64,000 nucleotides of DNA, from NCBI RefSeq assembly GCF_000949425.1, contig NZ_CP010976.1, positions 2,914,001 to 2,978,000 on the forward strand, written 5' to 3'. This document shows positions 53,060-61,170 of this stretch, piece after piece (position 1 is the first letter of the stretch; the number at the start of each line of letters is the position of its first letter). The notes under the pieces are model-generated. The model was not told where the DNA came from, made no database searches, and saw only the letters and a list, made by a program, of their open reading frames with translations. Origin of the DNA: Paenibacillus sp. IHBB 10380. GTDB taxonomy: Bacteria; Bacillota; Bacilli; Paenibacillales; Paenibacillaceae. Made by a program: the position numbers and the translations under genes.

Positions 53060-53353
53060 TTACGCCTTGCTCCTTGTAACGCTGTGGACCTGCACACACA
53101 TATGACCATTGAGACCATGAGCAATCTGCATTCCTACCTTAATACCCTGTCCAAAGTTTTCTAATACTGCATTAATAAAATCAGGCATGTGGTCCGGTTT
53201 ACCTTTAACTGCCACATGAGCCCCCAAAGCATATGCGAGAGCTTTAAAGTGCTCAGCAACAGCTTCATCACCTTGTTCAGTGGCGGCATCAAGTAATGTT
53301 TCTAACTGGTCAAATACAGCCTTACTAATAACCTCTTGCTTAGTCGTAGTCAT
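53060..53353 (-). CDS. Hypothetical early protein
   Basis: ATG 53353 overlaps the previous stop (ATGA) and has GGAG 8 bases upstream. The 97 residues (TTTKQEVISKAVFDQLETLLDAATEQGDEAVAEHFKALAYALGAHVAVKGKPDHMPDFINAVLENFGQGIKVGMQIAHG) are helical and probably cytoplasmic. No family is recognised. Confidence 0.6.
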   Translation of the reverse strand: MTTTKQEVISKAVFDQLETLLDAATEQGDEAVAEHFKALAYALGAHVAVKGKPDHMPDFINAVLENFGQGIKVGMQIAHGLNGHMCVQVHSVTRSKA

Positions 53354-53550
53354 ATAGCACGCTCCTTCATGGTTCTTTCTTTCCATTCCTTATCACCTAA
53401 GCAACGACTAGGAGTAACTTCGAAATGCCGACGGCCGAGTACAAACGATACAAATTTATTAGTGCTCTGCTCGTAGTACATGCCGTTTAGGATTGCTTTA
53501 GGCTCTGGATCAGTAAGTGTAAACAGATCAAGCTGCTCAACATTACTCAT
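53350..53550 (-). CDS. Small protein with beta-clamp-binding motif
   Basis: The 66-residue protein carries QLDLF at residues 6-10, which is the consensus sliding-clamp (DnaN) binding pentapeptide QL(S/D)LF, close to the free N-terminus. The rest (TLTDPEPKAILNGMYYEQSTNKFVSFVLGRRHFEVTPSRCLGDKEWKER) is a small basic domain. It lies among replication and recombination genes with overlapping ends. It may recruit, or block, the host clamp; motif recognition is by eye. Confidence 0.65.
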   Translation of the reverse strand: MSNVEQLDLFTLTDPEPKAILNGMYYEQSTNKFVSFVLGRRHFEVTPSRCLGDKEWKERTMKERAI

Positions 53551-53738
53551 CGATATAGCCCCCTATCGTCTTGCAAATAAACAATTGGATACTTGACTCT
53601 CTTGACTGTAAAGTTAGGATATCCAAGGGCAAAGTACGCCCTGGTCTCCCGTTTAAACTCTTCCGGATTCGTCTTCATTAGCTTCCAGATCCTCTGACCC
53701 ATCATGCTCTTCATCATAGGTAGATCCAGTTCATTCAT
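53547..53738 (-). CDS. Hypothetical basic protein
   Basis: The 63 residues (MNELDLPMMKSMMGQRIWKLMKTNPEEFKRETRAYFALGYPNFTVKRVKYPIVYLQDDRGLYR) are basic, with a probable helix and a short beta end. It overlaps both the SbcC-like gene and the clamp-motif gene by 4 bases. The function is unknown. Confidence 0.55.
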   Translation of the reverse strand: MNELDLPMMKSMMGQRIWKLMKTNPEEFKRETRAYFALGYPNFTVKRVKYPIVYLQDDRGLYR

Positions 53739-56269
53739 GCGACAAAGACTTCTACGCCGCCTTCAGCGTTGTCAAATCGAATCACTTGGTCAAATGCTCC
53801 TTGAGCATCCTCAATATGTGTGATAACTAAAACTTTCTTAAATCGTCCAGCTACGGATTTGATAGATTCAAGGACAAGTGCACGATGCTCCGCATCCTGA
53901 CTACCAAGACCTTCATCGATAGTCAGCCACTCAACCTTACTGCCGGCACGTTGTGCTAATAGCTCAGCTAGAGCGAACCGGATCGCGTAATCGATACGGA
54001 GTTGCTCACCACCGCTGAATGTCTCATATGGTCGCTCTGCGGACCAGTCACCAATCATGATATCTAGCGTCTCAGATACTCCATCACGGCTTTTGAGTTC
54101 GCGTTGTGTCTCAAAGCGGACATAATGCTTGCCCTTAGACATCTGCCCGAGAATCTCATTAGCGATTCGCTCAAGCTGAGGAACTGCGTTCTCAATGATG
54201 AGTGCTGGGATGCCATCTCTGCCAAATGCCTTGATCAGCACTTGATACCTTGTCCAACGTTGTGACTTTGGCTCCATCTCTGCTTTCAGCTTGTCACGTT
54301 CCTGCTGATCTACTTCTAGAGCAGCAAGTACAGCCTTAATGCCACCGATCTGCTCTGCCAACGTGGTTAATTGACCTCTCTGCTGTGCTAACCTAGATTG
54401 TAATTGCTCAAGTTCGCTCTGCAGTGTGTCGAATTCAAGACTATCCAAGACAAGAGAACCATGTTCATTGGTAAGCTCATCAGTCCGTGTTTGCTTACTA
54501 GCGACCTCTTGATCGATTGCGATGATGCGTTCCTGGGCATTCTGTTTAGTTTCCCGCGCCGCAACGATCTGGTCTTTAAGCTTTGCCCAACGTTCAAGTT
54601 CAACAGCCTTTACTGTAAGTTCTGGAAGTGGTGCAAGGGCAGCGGTAAGGGTAATCAACTGCTCACTTAGTTCATTCGTTCGCAATTCAATAGCTGTCTT
54701 GCGTCCTTCCGTATCTGCGTGCTGCCGTTGGAGCTGTAGTAGCAGTTCGTCTTTTCCGGAGAGCTGAGCGAAAGCTGTTGCTGCTTCTCGCAACTCGTCC
54801 ACTTTGACTTTGTTTGCCTTGTGGGCTGCGTTATCATATTCAAGCGCTACTTGCTGTTGTTGCTTGCCATCAATGCCAAAAGTGAGTTTGTCCAACTCTG
54901 TCCGGTCAAGCTCAGTCAACTGTCGGCGCAACTCCGGTAACTCCTCAACAGCTAAAGTAGCTTCCTGCTGATACTTGCAAGTAACTAGGCATCCACTGTC
55001 ATGCAGATGTGCCTCCTGCTTTTCAAGACCAGTAATTTTATCCGTTAGCACCCGTTCTTCCAACGCCAATCTTGATTCTTCCTTGGAGTGTTGTGCTCTG
55101 GTATCGTTCAACTCCGCTACCAACAAGTTCCATTGGTCAGCCTTGCCTTCATACACCTGCAGGCGCTCCAGCTCAGTTTCATATGAATCAGCTTGCTGCT
55201 TGAGCTTCTCAGACTCGCTCAGTTGCCTTTGAATAGCCACAATGCGAGGACCAAGAGTTGCTATGCTCTCATTGTTCTGATGTAAATCCGCTAGCGAACT
55301 CGACAAGTCACGCTGTAATCTATCTGCTTCTGGCTGACGAGCTTCCAACATAGCGATCTTTTGCTTGAGCAATTCCAGTTCAACAGACTTTTCCGCAATT
55401 TGCGTCTCATTAGCCAATATCTTCTCGGCCCGATCAAGACGGCCAATATGACCAGCCTGCTCGGTACGCAATGCTGTAATTTCGTCATTAATTACACTGA
55501 TGTCTTTGCTAATCTGTTCAATGCGCGCTGCCTTAACCTTTAGCTCATTCAATTGAGCTTCGACTGCACGTACTGAATGTTCTTCCCTGACAATTAAATC
55601 TTGCGTAGCGTTATGTTGATCTTCTGCCACCGTTAGTTCGGTTTCCTTAACCGATCGTCCAGACAAGCGATCATCTAGCGTCAAAAGCTTGTCTTTGTTC
55701 TTCTCAATATCGATGTGGAGTATAGCCGCTCGCTGTCGGGAACGCTCCTGCAACTGCTCATAAACATTGAGTCCGAGGATCTGCGACACTACTTCCTTAC
55801 GTCTGCCAGCCGTAGCTCCTGTGAAGGCATTGGCTTGACCTTGAAGAATCATCGAGGATGCGGTAAACGTCTCATCGTCCAGATTGAGTAAATTACGGAT
55901 AACTGCCTCCGTGTCCGCAATCTTCTCTGCAGAACGGCTTTCCCATTGACCGTTCACTTGCTTCTGTAACTCAAGAGTAGATTTACCCTTGCCCTTGGTA
56001 CTGCGCGTCCGAATGGCTCGGTACACGCTACCTTGATGTTCAAAATCAAACTTGACGGCCATTTCTTGCGAACCTTTACGGACCAGATCATCCAGGCTGA
56101 CACCCTTGACTACATCCCCGAACAAGGCAAACCGTGGAGACAATGTAAACGCCGAAGACTTTCCCGCCCCGTTCTTGCCAGCGATAGCTGCCAATGTGAC
56201 CGCCGACAAATCAATGTCGGCGTAAGCAATTGCTCTGAAATTTTGAAGCTCAATTCTTAATGGGATCAT
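53735..56269 (-). CDS. SbcC/Rad50-like ATPase
   Basis: The 844-residue SMC-type ATPase has Walker A AAIAGKNGAGKSS at its N-terminus, a Q-loop region and two long coiled coils. The hook is near residue 430 (DSGCLVTC), a Cys-x3-Cys rather than the usual CxxC zinc hook. C-terminal signature FSGGEQLRIDYAIRFALAELLA and Walker B VEWLTIDEGLG follow. Together with the SbcD-like nuclease next to it, it should form an ATP-dependent end-processing or hairpin nuclease for recombination-dependent replication. Confidence 0.9.
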   Translation of the reverse strand: MIPLRIELQNFRAIAYADIDLSAVTLAAIAGKNGAGKSSAFTLSPRFALFGDVVKGVSLDDLVRKGSQEMAVKFDFEHQGSVYRAIRTRSTKGKGKSTLELQKQVNGQWESRSAEKIADTEAVIRNLLNLDDETFTASSMILQGQANAFTGATAGRRKEVVSQILGLNVYEQLQERSRQRAAILHIDIEKNKDKLLTLDDRLSGRSVKETELTVAEDQHNATQDLIVREEHSVRAVEAQLNELKVKAARIEQISKDISVINDEITALRTEQAGHIGRLDRAEKILANETQIAEKSVELELLKQKIAMLEARQPEADRLQRDLSSSLADLHQNNESIATLGPRIVAIQRQLSESEKLKQQADSYETELERLQVYEGKADQWNLLVAELNDTRAQHSKEESRLALEERVLTDKITGLEKQEAHLHDSGCLVTCKYQQEATLAVEELPELRRQLTELDRTELDKLTFGIDGKQQQQVALEYDNAAHKANKVKVDELREAATAFAQLSGKDELLLQLQRQHADTEGRKTAIELRTNELSEQLITLTAALAPLPELTVKAVELERWAKLKDQIVAARETKQNAQERIIAIDQEVASKQTRTDELTNEHGSLVLDSLEFDTLQSELEQLQSRLAQQRGQLTTLAEQIGGIKAVLAALEVDQQERDKLKAEMEPKSQRWTRYQVLIKAFGRDGIPALIIENAVPQLERIANEILGQMSKGKHYVRFETQRELKSRDGVSETLDIMIGDWSAERPYETFSGGEQLRIDYAIRFALAELLAQRAGSKVEWLTIDEGLGSQDAEHRALVLESIKSVAGRFKKVLVITHIEDAQGAFDQVIRFDNAEGGVEVFVA

Positions 56270-57450
56270 CCCGTTACCTCCAATAGTTCTGTTGTCATGG
56301 CCTGTAACTCGTCAATCTCATCATCGGTGTACCCTTGATTATTTCCCCAAGCGGTCAGTGCGGTGAGCGGACTTAAACTCTCAGTCACTTCTGCGTCCCT
56401 GATCCGCTCCGACCGCTCAACTTCGGCACGAATTTCAGCGACGAAGAATGCCCCAGCATCATAGAGCGCCTTTTCAAGTGACCGGCGATCAAACTGCTTT
56501 TGTAGCTCTTCTGAGCACTCGTACCTCACCCGGACAATTGCGTCCTTAACAGTAGCAAAGTCATCAATCTGTCCGTCAAGCCAGGCTTGTATATCCATGT
56601 CACACCAGTCAATTGTTTTAAAACGACGAGCTGGAGTTTCAATAAATGTTGATTTAAAACCAGGAACATCAGCAGGGAAACTAACCCCATCTAAGTCATG
56701 AATGTAAAACCCTGGTACCGTCCGCTCATCTCCGAAGTTGTGCCGTTCAGGAGCTCCGCTGTAATAAACATTACTACCAGCCAACTGCGGTCTATGAATG
56801 TGACCAAGGCAGACCATGTCGAACATCTTGGCTGCCTCATTGGTGAGGATCGGCTCATTTTGCAGTAATGCATCCTCAAATCCGGTGTCAGCTAGATCAA
56901 ATGTAAGGTGACTCATCAGGATATTGGGTTGTGTGTCACTGCAACGGGACTTTAGACGTTCACACTCTGTAGTTATCCAGTCGGTCATCTTGCTGTGGAA
57001 TTCATGTGGCGGTAGCCCAGAAAAGCTTGATTCAGTGGCAAAGGATGAACGGTTCATGCCTGGAAGACAGGCAATGTTTACGCCCCTTACGTGAATGTTA
57101 TTAGGCTCAGTGAACACCTGAACACCATGTATCTGCATCTCACGGATAAGGTGATAAGCGCTGATAGCATCATGCGAAGGTGTGCCGCTGATAACCACCA
57201 CCTCAATACCAGCACCGGACAATTTGCGGAGCCAAGAAGTGAATGCTTTAATCTCAGCCGTGGCCCGATCGATGTAGACGCGGGCATCCTTGAAAGCATC
57301 ACCAGCAAACAACACCAACTCACATCTCTCCTCAATAATCCGATCTGCTACCCAGTCCATGGTTCGAGTGATGTCCTCAAACCTTGACTCAGCAGATGGA
57401 CCCGGATAGCCGAATCCCCAGTGACTATCTGCAACGTGCGCTATCTTCAT
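56266..57450 (-). CDS. SbcD/Mre11-like nuclease
   Basis: ATG 57450 gives 394 residues. Phosphoesterase motifs are AHVADSHWG (DxH), LFAGDAFKD (GD), SGTPSHD (in place of GNHD) and CLGHIHRPQ (GHxH), enough for two-metal catalysis. The capping domain and the C-terminal helices follow. The stop overlaps the start of the SbcC-like gene by 4 bases. The change of the normal Asn in the GNHD motif to Pro-Ser is notable. Confidence 0.88.
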   Translation of the reverse strand: MKIAHVADSHWGFGYPGPSAESRFEDITRTMDWVADRIIEERCELVLFAGDAFKDARVYIDRATAEIKAFTSWLRKLSGAGIEVVVISGTPSHDAISAYHLIREMQIHGVQVFTEPNNIHVRGVNIACLPGMNRSSFATESSFSGLPPHEFHSKMTDWITTECERLKSRCSDTQPNILMSHLTFDLADTGFEDALLQNEPILTNEAAKMFDMVCLGHIHRPQLAGSNVYYSGAPERHNFGDERTVPGFYIHDLDGVSFPADVPGFKSTFIETPARRFKTIDWCDMDIQAWLDGQIDDFATVKDAIVRVRYECSEELQKQFDRRSLEKALYDAGAFFVAEIRAEVERSERIRDAEVTESLSPLTALTAWGNNQGYTDDEIDELQAMTTELLEVTG

Positions 57451-57454
57451 CTGA

Positions 57455-58462
57455 TCACCCCATCCCGTCCGGAAGGTCATCAAAATCAATAGCATTCTGA
57501 CCGCCACCGGATTCAAGGTAATCTCCAACTGTCTTCCAATCGGCTTCGCTTTGAATATCCTGAATTACTTTCTTAATAGGGCGCCCAAGAGCAGTACTAG
57601 CTTCCTCCGCTAACCCATTCCAATCAAGCTCTTGCTGTTTCATGATGCCAAGAACGCGGTTCTTCTGAGTTGCCGCACCTTGACTAGCTTGACCAGCTGA
57701 AGGTTTTCCGCTTTGGTACCTCCCACTGCTGGCACTGGCGGCTCTACCCTTTGTTCCTTGTTTCCGATCCGCTTGTGGAACATCAGCATAGTCATCCATT
57801 TCAGACTCTTCTTGCGTAAAGATCCCGCTGGAACGAGTACATTGAAGCGTTAAACCTACATATGCTCGCTTGTATGCCATTTTCAAAACGGTGTTCCATT
57901 GGGAGAACATGTCCTCATTTGGAATACGGTATTGCTTATACTTGTTTCCTGTTTTTTGACCATCGCGCCATTCATCCTTTTCCTCAAAGAGGAGGTCCTC
58001 CTTAGCAAGGTGGTGCGGGACTTTATACTCACTCACCCAGCGATAACGGTACTTCGACTCAAAGGTGCTGCACTCACCTACTCCTTCACCTACAACGACT
58101 CCGCTAGTTCGATGGATAAGTTGAAGCGTAAACTCCACGCGATAAAAGCCAGTTTCAAACTCTCTCTCTTCCTGCTTATTCTTAACATGAGCAGCGAACC
58201 CATATAGTTCACAAAGTTTTTCTGCTCCAGGCTTATAAAGTGTAGGCTTACCTGTTCCCGGGACAGTTCCGAAATCCTCATCTTTAACCATTATTTCTCT
58301 AAAAAATTCTTGAAGAAAACTATACTTTGCTTTCATGTCGGTCAGCCTCCGTTTAAAATCGGCTACGCTGCCGAACTCAAGATCAACCAGCGCCCCTCCC
58401 CCGGTGTTTCCACCAGAGGATTGAGGTATTACAGTTAAGTTTGCATCAGACAAGTTATGCAA
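57455..58462 (-). CDS. Candidate single-strand annealing/recombination protein
   Basis: The 335-residue protein has a compact core (residues 35-230): FLQEFFREIMVKDEDFGTVPGTGKPTLYKPGAEKLCELYGF, VEFTLQLIHRTSGVVVGEGVGECSTFESKYRYRW and MAYKRAYVGLTLQCTRSSGIFTQEE. A Gly/Ser/Gln-rich linker and a short C-terminal helix follow. The core recalls phage Sak/ERF-RecT-type annealing proteins in size and place (before SbcD/SbcC), but no signature proves it. It has a 4-base gap to SbcD. Confidence 0.55.
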   Translation of the reverse strand: MHNLSDANLTVIPQSSGGNTGGGALVDLEFGSVADFKRRLTDMKAKYSFLQEFFREIMVKDEDFGTVPGTGKPTLYKPGAEKLCELYGFAAHVKNKQEEREFETGFYRVEFTLQLIHRTSGVVVGEGVGECSTFESKYRYRWVSEYKVPHHLAKEDLLFEEKDEWRDGQKTGNKYKQYRIPNEDMFSQWNTVLKMAYKRAYVGLTLQCTRSSGIFTQEESEMDDYADVPQADRKQGTKGRAASASSGRYQSGKPSAGQASQGAATQKNRVLGIMKQQELDWNGLAEEASTALGRPIKKVIQDIQSEADWKTVGDYLESGGGQNAIDFDDLPDGMG

Positions 58463-58784
58463 CTCCCTTCAGCAGATCAGCAACAGCTTGGAGTGCCCGG
58501 AACTCGTCCCGTAATCTCCCAAGACGGGCGGCTGAATTTTTCAGATTCAACTCAGCACCAGAAAGATTCTCGCGCTCGTTCAAAGTATTCTGGCGCATCT
58601 GCGCTGCTCTAATTTCAGCGTTTTTACCGTCTATCATATTGCCAAGCAACAGATCGTCCTCTTTTTGCTGAAGCACTTCCTTTGCCGACACCAACTGCAT
58701 ACTTGCCTGTAACAGCGATTCCTCGGCTACCGCGATCTCCTTAGGTAGCGACAATAGTCTGTTTACAATCTCTTGTTTAGTCAT
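58455..58784 (-). CDS. Coiled-coil early protein
   Basis: The 109 residues (MTKQEIVNRLLSLPKEIAVAEESLLQASMQLVSAKEVLQQKEDDLLLGNMIDGKNAEIRAAQMRQNTLNERENLSGAELNLKNSAARLGRLRDEFR) form an almost continuous coiled coil. Such proteins frequently precede phage annealing proteins. The overlaps are 8 and 4 bases. The function is unknown. Confidence 0.65.
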   Translation of the reverse strand: MTKQEIVNRLLSLPKEIAVAEESLLQASMQLVSAKEVLQQKEDDLLLGNMIDGKNAEIRAAQMRQNTLNERENLSGAELNLKNSAARLGRLRDEFRALQAVADLLKGVA

Positions 58785-59191
58785 GCGATTCCCTCCTCGA
58801 TAGCTTGATTTATTTCAGCATTCAATATCTGCTGTTGATCCGGTGTTTCAGGATAGCGGATTCCATCCAAATATTGATTAAAGACATAGGCGGCTTCTGC
58901 AATTTGTTCATCTGTCAAATGAAGCTGAACAGAGTCAGTAAACGTCCTGAAGGATACAATTGCAGGTGAATAATGGTTTTTAGGTGTGATCCCTACGTCA
59001 ATTGACTCACCATTTGAATTAAAAGATGTAGACATTCCCATGAGACAACGCTCCCTCTCTTGTGTAGTGAGCCCCCAATCTGCTAATATGGGGGCAAGTG
59101 AATTTAAAGAATTAGTTATGACCCTCTGCAAAGGGTCATTTTTCGTTTTCGCAATCCTCGCAAGTTCTTGGATGTCCTGGCTCTTCATCAT
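58781..59191 (-). CDS. Hypothetical early protein, N-terminus uncertain
   Basis: The conserved-looking part is LQRVITNSLNSLAPILADWGLTTQERERCLMGMSTSF...VSFRTFTDSVQLHLTDEQIAEAAYVFNQYLDGIRYPETPDQQQ. ATG 59191 is chosen, but it overlaps the zinc-protein gene 59136-59255 by 56 bases. A TTG at 59131, 4 bases after that gene's stop, is a competing coupled start. The family is unknown. Confidence 0.5.
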   Translation of the reverse strand: MMKSQDIQELARIAKTKNDPLQRVITNSLNSLAPILADWGLTTQERERCLMGMSTSFNSNGESIDVGITPKNHYSPAIVSFRTFTDSVQLHLTDEQIAEAAYVFNQYLDGIRYPETPDQQQILNAEINQAIEEGIA

Positions 59192-59255
59192 CGATGTAAG
59201 ATCCGCAACATTCACATAGCGCACCGTCAAGCGTCATATCTGCAATTTCACCCAT
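59136..59255 (-). CDS. 39-residue zinc-ribbon protein
   Basis: ATG 59255 overlaps the end of the previous gene and gives MGEIADMTLDGALCECCGSYIDDEEPGHPRTCEDCENEK. The Cys-x-x-Cys (residues 14-17) and Cys-x-x-Cys (32-35) pairs with the acidic spacer and GxPRxC are the pattern of the very common short phage zinc-ribbon proteins. Confidence 0.75.
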   Translation of the reverse strand: MGEIADMTLDGALCECCGSYIDDEEPGHPRTCEDCENEK

Positions 59256-59481
59256 TTGTCTGTACCTCACCATGTTCTACAATCTCCTTGTACTCAACAA
59301 TCACCGGACAATTCTCAATACTGACAATCAAATTCTCATCTTCGTCATTAATGATAAATTCCGAGAAGTTTTCCTCTCCAACCTGTTTGATCTCGATCAC
59401 TTCCCGACCGTTCAACTCGGTTCCGACTTCAAACACTCGTGTCGGATTGCTAACCACTGTTAACTTTTGAATAACTTGCAT
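59248..59481 (-). CDS. Hypothetical early protein
   Basis: ATG 59481 has GGAGG 7 bases upstream. The 77 residues (MQVIQKLTVVSNPTRVFEVGTELNGREVIEIKQVGEENFSEFIINDEDENLIVSIENCPVIVEYKE) look like a small beta protein. It is the first gene downstream of the structured RNA at 59595-59824. No family is known. Confidence 0.55.
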   Translation of the reverse strand: MQVIQKLTVVSNPTRVFEVGTELNGREVIEIKQVGEENFSEFIINDEDENLIVSIENCPVIVEYKEIVEHGEVQTNG

Positions 59482-59594
59482 GGCTTGTCCTCCTCTCAAT
59501 TGTTAGAGTGATGCGGCTGCCTCTATCAACCACCCCACTCTGCTCAATGGTTAAAATAAATCGATAGGACTTACACTGTCCTCATTCCTTTCAT

Positions 59595-59824
59595 ATGTAG
59601 TAGCAAGGTGGGCGAGGGACTTTCACCCTTGCACGCAATGGATTGCAACTACTTACGTAGTTCACTACGAGACATCGACTTTTGTCGACCTGTACCATCG
59701 CTTAAGCCTATGCGTCTATATTTCGCCACCACCTTGGATGCGGTCAGCCACATCTCACAACGCCGAAGGGGAGTAGATTATGAAACCGCCCGACGCTGTG
59801 AGACAAGGCCGAATGGCCTGTCCT
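59595..59824 (-). ncRNA. HEARO / IscB omega-RNA-like structured RNA
   Basis: The gap between two genes folds extensively on the minus strand. The stem TCTCACAGCG (59803-59794) / CGTTGTGAGA (59762-59753) contains a G-U pair that would be a C-A mismatch in the plus-strand RNA. Small hairpins occur at 59802-59822 (GGCC-ATTC-GGCC), 59656-59669 (CGTAG-TGAA-CTACG), 59635-59646 (GCAAT/ATTGC) and 59675-59688 (TCGAC/GTCGA). GCAAGG/CCTTGC (59632-59603) encloses GGGTGAAAGTCCC. The sequence stretches CTGACCGCATCCAA, GCGATGGTACAG and GGGTGAAAGTCCCTCGCCCACC recall HEARO/omega-RNA from memory. No IscB ORF is nearby. Confidence 0.6.
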
Positions 59825-60079
59825 TTATTGAGTTACATGATTTCGTAAGCGTTCAATTTCTTTGTAAGTTGTTAATGCCTCTTCAAGGGGTAGCTCCCGT
59901 AATATTGCAGTTGCATTGTTCAATGAGAGAAAGATGTTATCTCGCTCTATCCAAAGTTGTTGGAACTCTTCACTCTCTACACGTCCTTCTCCAAGTGCTT
60001 CGGTTACTGCCTTTGTATTAGCCGCCATAGCTTTTGAAGATGTTATATATGCCTCTGCTAATTGATTTGTATGGGTCAT
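59825..60079 (-). CDS. Hypothetical helical protein
   Basis: The 84 residues (MTHTNQLAEAYITSSKAMAANTKAVTEALGEGRVESEEFQQLWIERDNIFLSLNNATAILRELPLEEALTTYKEIERLRNHVTQ) are all-helical. Its stop codon directly abuts the structured RNA, so if that RNA is an omega-RNA, this gene's 3' end would supply the guide sequence. It overlaps the upstream gene by 4 bases. Confidence 0.6.
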   Translation of the reverse strand: MTHTNQLAEAYITSSKAMAANTKAVTEALGEGRVESEEFQQLWIERDNIFLSLNNATAILRELPLEEALTTYKEIERLRNHVTQ

Positions 60080-60348
60080 ACTACTTCACCCTTGCCCTTA
60101 TTGCTCTCAGGGGTTAAAATAGACGTAACGAGATTTCTTAGTCGAGTTCTCAAACCAAGCGTTCGGCCTGCCAGCCGAGCGTTTTTCTGTTCTTCTTTTG
60201 CAAAACTAATCATCATCTCCAGGTAGGCTTCTGCATTCTCCATTTTTCCTGGTAATATCTTTGTTGGAGTCTCACGAATTACCTGCAGGTTATACTTCGC
60301 GTTTCTTCCAGCCTGCTTTGCTTCTGTGACCAACTGAGTTCTATTCAC
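60076..60348 (-). CDS. Hypothetical early protein
   Basis: GTG start at 60348 with GGGA 6 bases upstream. The 90 residues (NRTQLVTEAKQAGRNAKYNLQVIRETPTKILPGKMENAEAYLEMMISFAKEEQKNARLAGRTLGLRTRLRNLV) are basic and helical. It lies 10 bases after the XRE gene. The function is unknown. Confidence 0.55.
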   Translation of the reverse strand: MNRTQLVTEAKQAGRNAKYNLQVIRETPTKILPGKMENAEAYLEMMISFAKEEQKNARLAGRTLGLRTRLRNLVTSILTPESNKGKGEVV

Positions 60349-60358
60349 TTTGGTTCCC

Positions 60359-60874
60359 TCATTTCATATATTTTTTAAGTTTCATTTCTGCAGCATGTTC
60401 ACGAAACATTCCAGAAAATGAAAATCCGTATTCCCTACAAAGGATGACAATGTTATGCATAAGGGCTGTAACAGCCTCAATCTGTTCGACAATCGATGAT
60501 CTGATCAGCTGCCTCTCTTCCTGATTTAGTTGATCAGGTCGCTTCGTGATCGGAATCTCGTTAAGTGCTTCCCCTGCCTCTTCCATCTCTTCAAGTGTTT
60601 TCAGTGTAGTGCTAGACTTATGTAAGTCGGCCCCATCCAACCAAGGGATAAACGCACCACCCGTCACCTCACCCGCAGCTGCAAGGAATAGTTGTCCATC
60701 ATCGTAATGTTCAGCAGCAGCTAACATTACCTCTTTAGAAGGATTTCGTGTTCCTTTGATGATCTTACCAACCGTCGAACCGTCAACATGCGCAGCTTTA
60801 GCTGCTTTCTCGCGGGTATCTCCCGTCCGCTTAAGCATTTCTTCTAGTGCTTGCGGAAATTGTCCAATTGCCAT
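60359..60874 (-). CDS. XRE-family regulator with C-terminal extension
   Basis: From ATG 60874 the protein has 171 residues. The N-terminal HTH (LEEMLKRTGDTREKAAKAAHVDGSTVGKIIKGTRNPSKEVMLAAAEHYDDGQLFLAAAGEVTGG) is Cro/CI-like. The C-terminal half is helical and acidic (EEMEEAGEALNEIP...SSIVEQIEAVTALMHNIVILC). There is no autoproteolysis domain. It is the second regulator of the early operon, probably modulating early or late switching. GAGGTG lies 10 bases upstream. Confidence 0.7.
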   Translation of the reverse strand: MAIGQFPQALEEMLKRTGDTREKAAKAAHVDGSTVGKIIKGTRNPSKEVMLAAAEHYDDGQLFLAAAGEVTGGAFIPWLDGADLHKSSTTLKTLEEMEEAGEALNEIPITKRPDQLNQEERQLIRSSIVEQIEAVTALMHNIVILCREYGFSFSGMFREHAAEMKLKKYMK

Positions 60875-61026
60875 CCTTCCAATCACCTCATTTGTCCATT
60901 TTTTCGGATGCTATTGGACAAGGGCCTGTTGTATGATTTAGTTGCAAGCAAGACGCTCCCCTTACCGTCTGTCATCCCATTCGCCGCTGGCAGCCAGTAC
61001 AGCTCCGGCGGCTTTCTTTTATGCTC

Positions 61027-61170
61027 TTAAGCTCCCTCCTGAAGCTCATCATCAGATTTGATCTCCTGATTTGGCATAGGAGCTTCTTGAACAATCTTTA
61101 AAGCCTTGACCATCTTCTCCATGTCGGGTTCGTACTCTGCTGTATATCTAATCCCTTGGGGAGTTTTCAA
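61027..61170 (-). CDS. 47-residue early protein
   Basis: TTG 61170 directly follows the stop of the Cro-like gene and has AAGGAGGTGATC just upstream, a near-perfect ribosome binding site. The peptide (KTPQGIRYTAEYEPDMEKMVKALKIVQEAPMPNQEIKSDDELQEGA) is acidic at its end. The function is unknown. Confidence 0.6.
   Translation of the reverse strand: MKTPQGIRYTAEYEPDMEKMVKALKIVQEAPMPNQEIKSDDELQEGA

Noticed and set aside
59608..60021. Plus-strand open frame of 137 codons (MGEGLSPLHAMDC...)
   Set aside because: It is the reverse complement of the structured minus-strand RNA and of the gene 59825-60079, has no ribosome binding site, and its reading is explained by the RNA.
60883..60975. 30-codon minus-strand frame (MTDGKGSVLLATK...)
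   Set aside because: No clear ribosome binding site and no recognisable pattern; the 152-bp gap 60875-61026 probably holds leader sequence and a GCCGC/GCGGC hairpin only.
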